From the NCBI GenBank assembly GCA_021818445.1, contig JAKAEB010000041.1:1-33766 (forward strand): a DNA stretch of 33,766 nucleotides. Reading direction: 5' to 3'. Shown here in pieces: positions 32,193-33,766 of this stretch. Source of the stretch: Planctomycetota bacterium (lineage in GTDB: Bacteria > Planctomycetota > Phycisphaerae > WQYP01). The position numbers and the translations under genes are program-made. Each line of letters begins with the position of its first letter. The first letter of the stretch is position 1. A model generated the notes under the pieces. That model made no database searches, had not been told where the DNA came from, and saw nothing but the letters and a program-made list of their open reading frames with translations.

Positions 32193-33766
32193 GGAGAGGT
32201 GGCCGAGCGGCTGAAGGCGTCGGTTTGCTAAACCGGTGTACGGGTTACAACCTGTACCGCGGGTTCGAATCCCGCTCTCTCCGTTTTCACCAATAAACCC
32301 ACATGTTTCGCTTGTTTCATGTGGGTTTTTTTCGTCTTGCACGTACCCGGCGTTGACTCTACCAGACTCCACCGAATTCTTGGAAATTGTGTCCTTGCGC
32401 GCCCAGCAGCGCGCCCAGCGCTTTTCGTCAATTTCCTCCACCTTGGCCACGGCATTGACCAGCCGGTTATCCGTGCCGCTCTTTAAGGTGGCTTGTTGTG
32501 ATTCCATGCTCGGCAGGTTATCCAGCGCCCGGCTGGTATCAGCCATGCCCACATGTGAATAAACTGCAAAGGTCAACTTTGGATCGCTATGACGTGCCAA
32601 TTCTTGGCAAACCTTGACGCTCGCGTTGCTCTTCACCAGCCGGGTTATGAACGTGTGTCGCAAGGCGTGAAAGTCAGCGTAGCGTCCGGCATCATCCACA
32701 TACCGGCAGAATCCCGATTTCTCTCGCTCGGACCGCTCGGTGGCATTGTCGCCCGCATCGTTGATAAATGCGGCCCGAGCGTTGGCAAGGTCTGTCCGTA
32801 TCAGCCTATAAGTCCTTTGCGTCAAGTTGAATAACGGCTTGAGGACGGCCTTGTCTTGCAGATAAACCCGCAACGTATCGGCCAGGTCGCGGCGTATGGG
32901 CTGCGTATCCTCTCGGCGGTGTTTGCTGAATCCGGCTCTCACCGTGATTGTCGGCGGTTCATTGTTCAGGTTGAAAGATTGCGGCGTCAAGCTGGCCAGT
33001 TCGGCCTTACGAAAGCCCGTCCCTACGGCCACGCGGTAGAGCATAGCCCGCGCCGGCCCGGTAATGCCAAGAACCGTAGGCCCGCGCTCGGCAGCTTGAA
33101 TCAGCGCGGTTATCTCCACATCGCTCAAGGCCCGACGGTCATGACGACGGTCAGTGCGGACGTTGTACTTGGTCAGATGCATCAGCGGATCCGCTTGCAG
33201 GCGACCATCGCGGCAAAGCCAGTGTGTGAATGCCTTGCAGGCGGTAGTGATATGATTGCAAGTTTGAAGTGAAAGCCCCTTGGTCGGCCCTTGTCTCTTG
33301 TCCGGCTCGTCGGTGGAAACGGTGGGATGCGGACGGCCCACCCGCAGCGCCGCGATCGCGGCTTGCGCCGTACCTGGTTGAATCTCAGAAACAAAGGTTA
33401 CCTTGCAGGCTTTTAACAGTCGCGCCACGCGGGCATGGACAAGGTTGGCGTGATTTGCAGTTCGCCCTTTGGCCAGCAGGTCAGCCTTCCAATCGGCCAA
33501 ATGCTCGGCCAACCCCTTTCCGGCGGCAAGTCTATGGACAGATAACAGACCCCAGCGACTTAAAATTTTGGCGGTGCGGTTCGGCAGGCTCTCAATCCAT
33601 AAGGCTAAGTCGCCGGTGGGCAATTCATGGTTAGCTACGCAATCAATGAGCTTTTGCACATTGTCGCCCAGCTTGGTGGTTTGCCGCTCGCTGACAAAGC
33701 CCGGCAATCGCAATACGCGCCCGTCTGCGGTGCGCAATTCCGCGTAAAACTTTTCGGCGTCATGGG
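32184..33766 (-). CDS. Tyrosine recombinase (phage/element integrase), N-terminus beyond the window
   Basis: Site-specific recombinase of the lambda-integrase type. The frame is open to the right edge (reading AEKFYAELRTADGRVLRLPGF before any good start), so the gene is probably 5'-truncated here; a TTG at 33737 is the first internal possibility. A SAM-like core-binding domain (with AEHLADWKADLLAKGRTANH) precedes the catalytic domain. The catalytic set is visible: Arg in GTGFRKAEL, His-x-x-Arg in HALRHTF, His in LARHSDPKLT and the nucleophile Tyr in FAVYSHV. The last roughly 33 residues (from about ESGIRTRG) are translated from the antisense strand of tRNA-Ser, so the natural end may differ. 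The gene reads toward the tRNA, the usual layout for elements integrated at a tRNA 3' end. Confidence 0.88.
   Translation of the reverse strand, partial: HDAEKFYAELRTADGRVLRLPGFVSERQTTKLGDNVQKLIDCVANHELPTGDLALWIESLPNRTAKILSRWGLLSVHRLAAGKGLAEHLADWKADLLAKGRTANHANLVHARVARLLKACKVTFVSEIQPGTAQAAIAALRVGRPHPTVSTDEPDKRQGPTKGLSLQTCNHITTACKAFTHWLCRDGRLQADPLMHLTKYNVRTDRRHDRRALSDVEITALIQAAERGPTVLGITGPARAMLYRVAVGTGFRKAELASLTPQSFNLNNEPPTITVRAGFSKHRREDTQPIRRDLADTLRVYLQDKAVLKPLFNLTQRTYRLIRTDLANARAAFINDAGDNATERSEREKSGFCRYVDDAGRYADFHALRHTFITRLVKSNASVKVCQELARHSDPKLTFAVYSHVGMADTSRALDNLPSMESQQATLKSGTDNRLVNAVAKVEEIDEKRWARCWARKDTISKNSVESGRVNAGYVQDEKNPHETSETCGFIGENGESGIRTRGTGCNPYTGLANRRLQPLGHLSKS
32193..32283 (+). 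tRNA. tRNA-Ser (anticodon GCT)
   Basis: Class II cloverleaf of 91 bases: acceptor GGAGAGG/TCTCTCC (one G-T pair), D-arm, anticodon loop TTGCTAA (GCT), long variable arm, T-arm GCGGG TTCGAAT CCCGC, discriminator G. CCA is not encoded. The antisense strand of the gene is read by the adjacent integrase frame. Confidence 0.95.
32244..32283. other. Probable attachment site in the 3' part of tRNA-Ser
   Basis: The integrase lies directly beside this tRNA and points to it, so the element most likely recombined into the T-arm/acceptor part of tRNA-Ser. The exact core cannot be set because the second att copy is outside the window. Confidence 0.4.
32295..32331 (+). terminator. Hairpin terminator behind tRNA-Ser
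   Basis: AAACCCACATG (32295-32305), 12-base loop, CATGTGGGTTT (32318-32328), with a T-tract running on to 32332. It can end the tRNA-Ser transcript and, having A-rich sequence on its other side, possibly also the opposing integrase transcript. It lies within the C-terminal part of the integrase open frame. Confidence 0.75.

Noticed and set aside
1-33766. Search for CRISPR arrays and complete insertion sequences
   Set aside because: No regularly spaced direct repeats and no transposase gene were seen; the only recombinase is the integrase at the right edge.

Overview
The window looks like one contig end of a bacterium from the Planctomycetota, most likely of Phycisphaerae type. This is inferred from gene content: a type III glutamine synthetase, a zinc-ribbon/bactofilin fusion, secreted proteins with a CX4CH motif, HEAT and TPR proteins, an isolated protein kinase, many TTG/GTG starts, and tRNA genes without encoded CCA. 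No rRNA or other taxonomic marker is present, so the lineage is tentative. The first eight bases equal the 3' end of the Illumina TruSeq adapter, and both window edges cut through genes.

Left part (1-6321, + strand): the tail of an unknown protein, a Tat-exported GH29 alpha-L-fucosidase, a four-gene ehuBCDA-type ABC uptake operon for ectoine/hydroxyectoine, and tRNA-Phe on the minus strand.

Middle left (6322-12679, + strand): two small membrane proteins, a MarR regulator, an apparently non-coding transcription unit (about 8063-8295) with its own sigma70-type promoter, a perfect palindrome over the -10 box and a strong terminator, then a secreted HEAT-like protein, aroA, murI and a HEAT lipoprotein.

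Middle (12734-22667, mostly - strand): a TPR protein, a double zinc-ribbon protein, a kinase-fold protein, a secreted S10 carboxypeptidase, an intergenic REP/BIME-like repeat block, a secreted planctomycete-type protein, tRNA-Arg, a DinB-like protein, an orphan PD-(D/E)XK nuclease-like protein and arfB.

Right part: a large secreted unknown protein, galE, a VOC protein, glnN with a textbook terminator, tRNA-Val, zinc-ribbon bactofilin, a small conserved protein and a secreted TPR/CX4CH protein. A second copy of a 50-bp repeat follows, then tRNA-Ser(GCU) with a tyrosine recombinase reading into it. That recombinase marks the edge of an integrated element extending past the window.

Most of the window is core housekeeping (aroA, murI, glnN, galE, arfB, tRNAs) mixed with lineage-specific envelope proteins. 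The most unusual item is the structured RNA unit beside marR. The mobile signals are the REP-like block, the 50-bp repeat pair and the tRNA-Ser-linked integrase.
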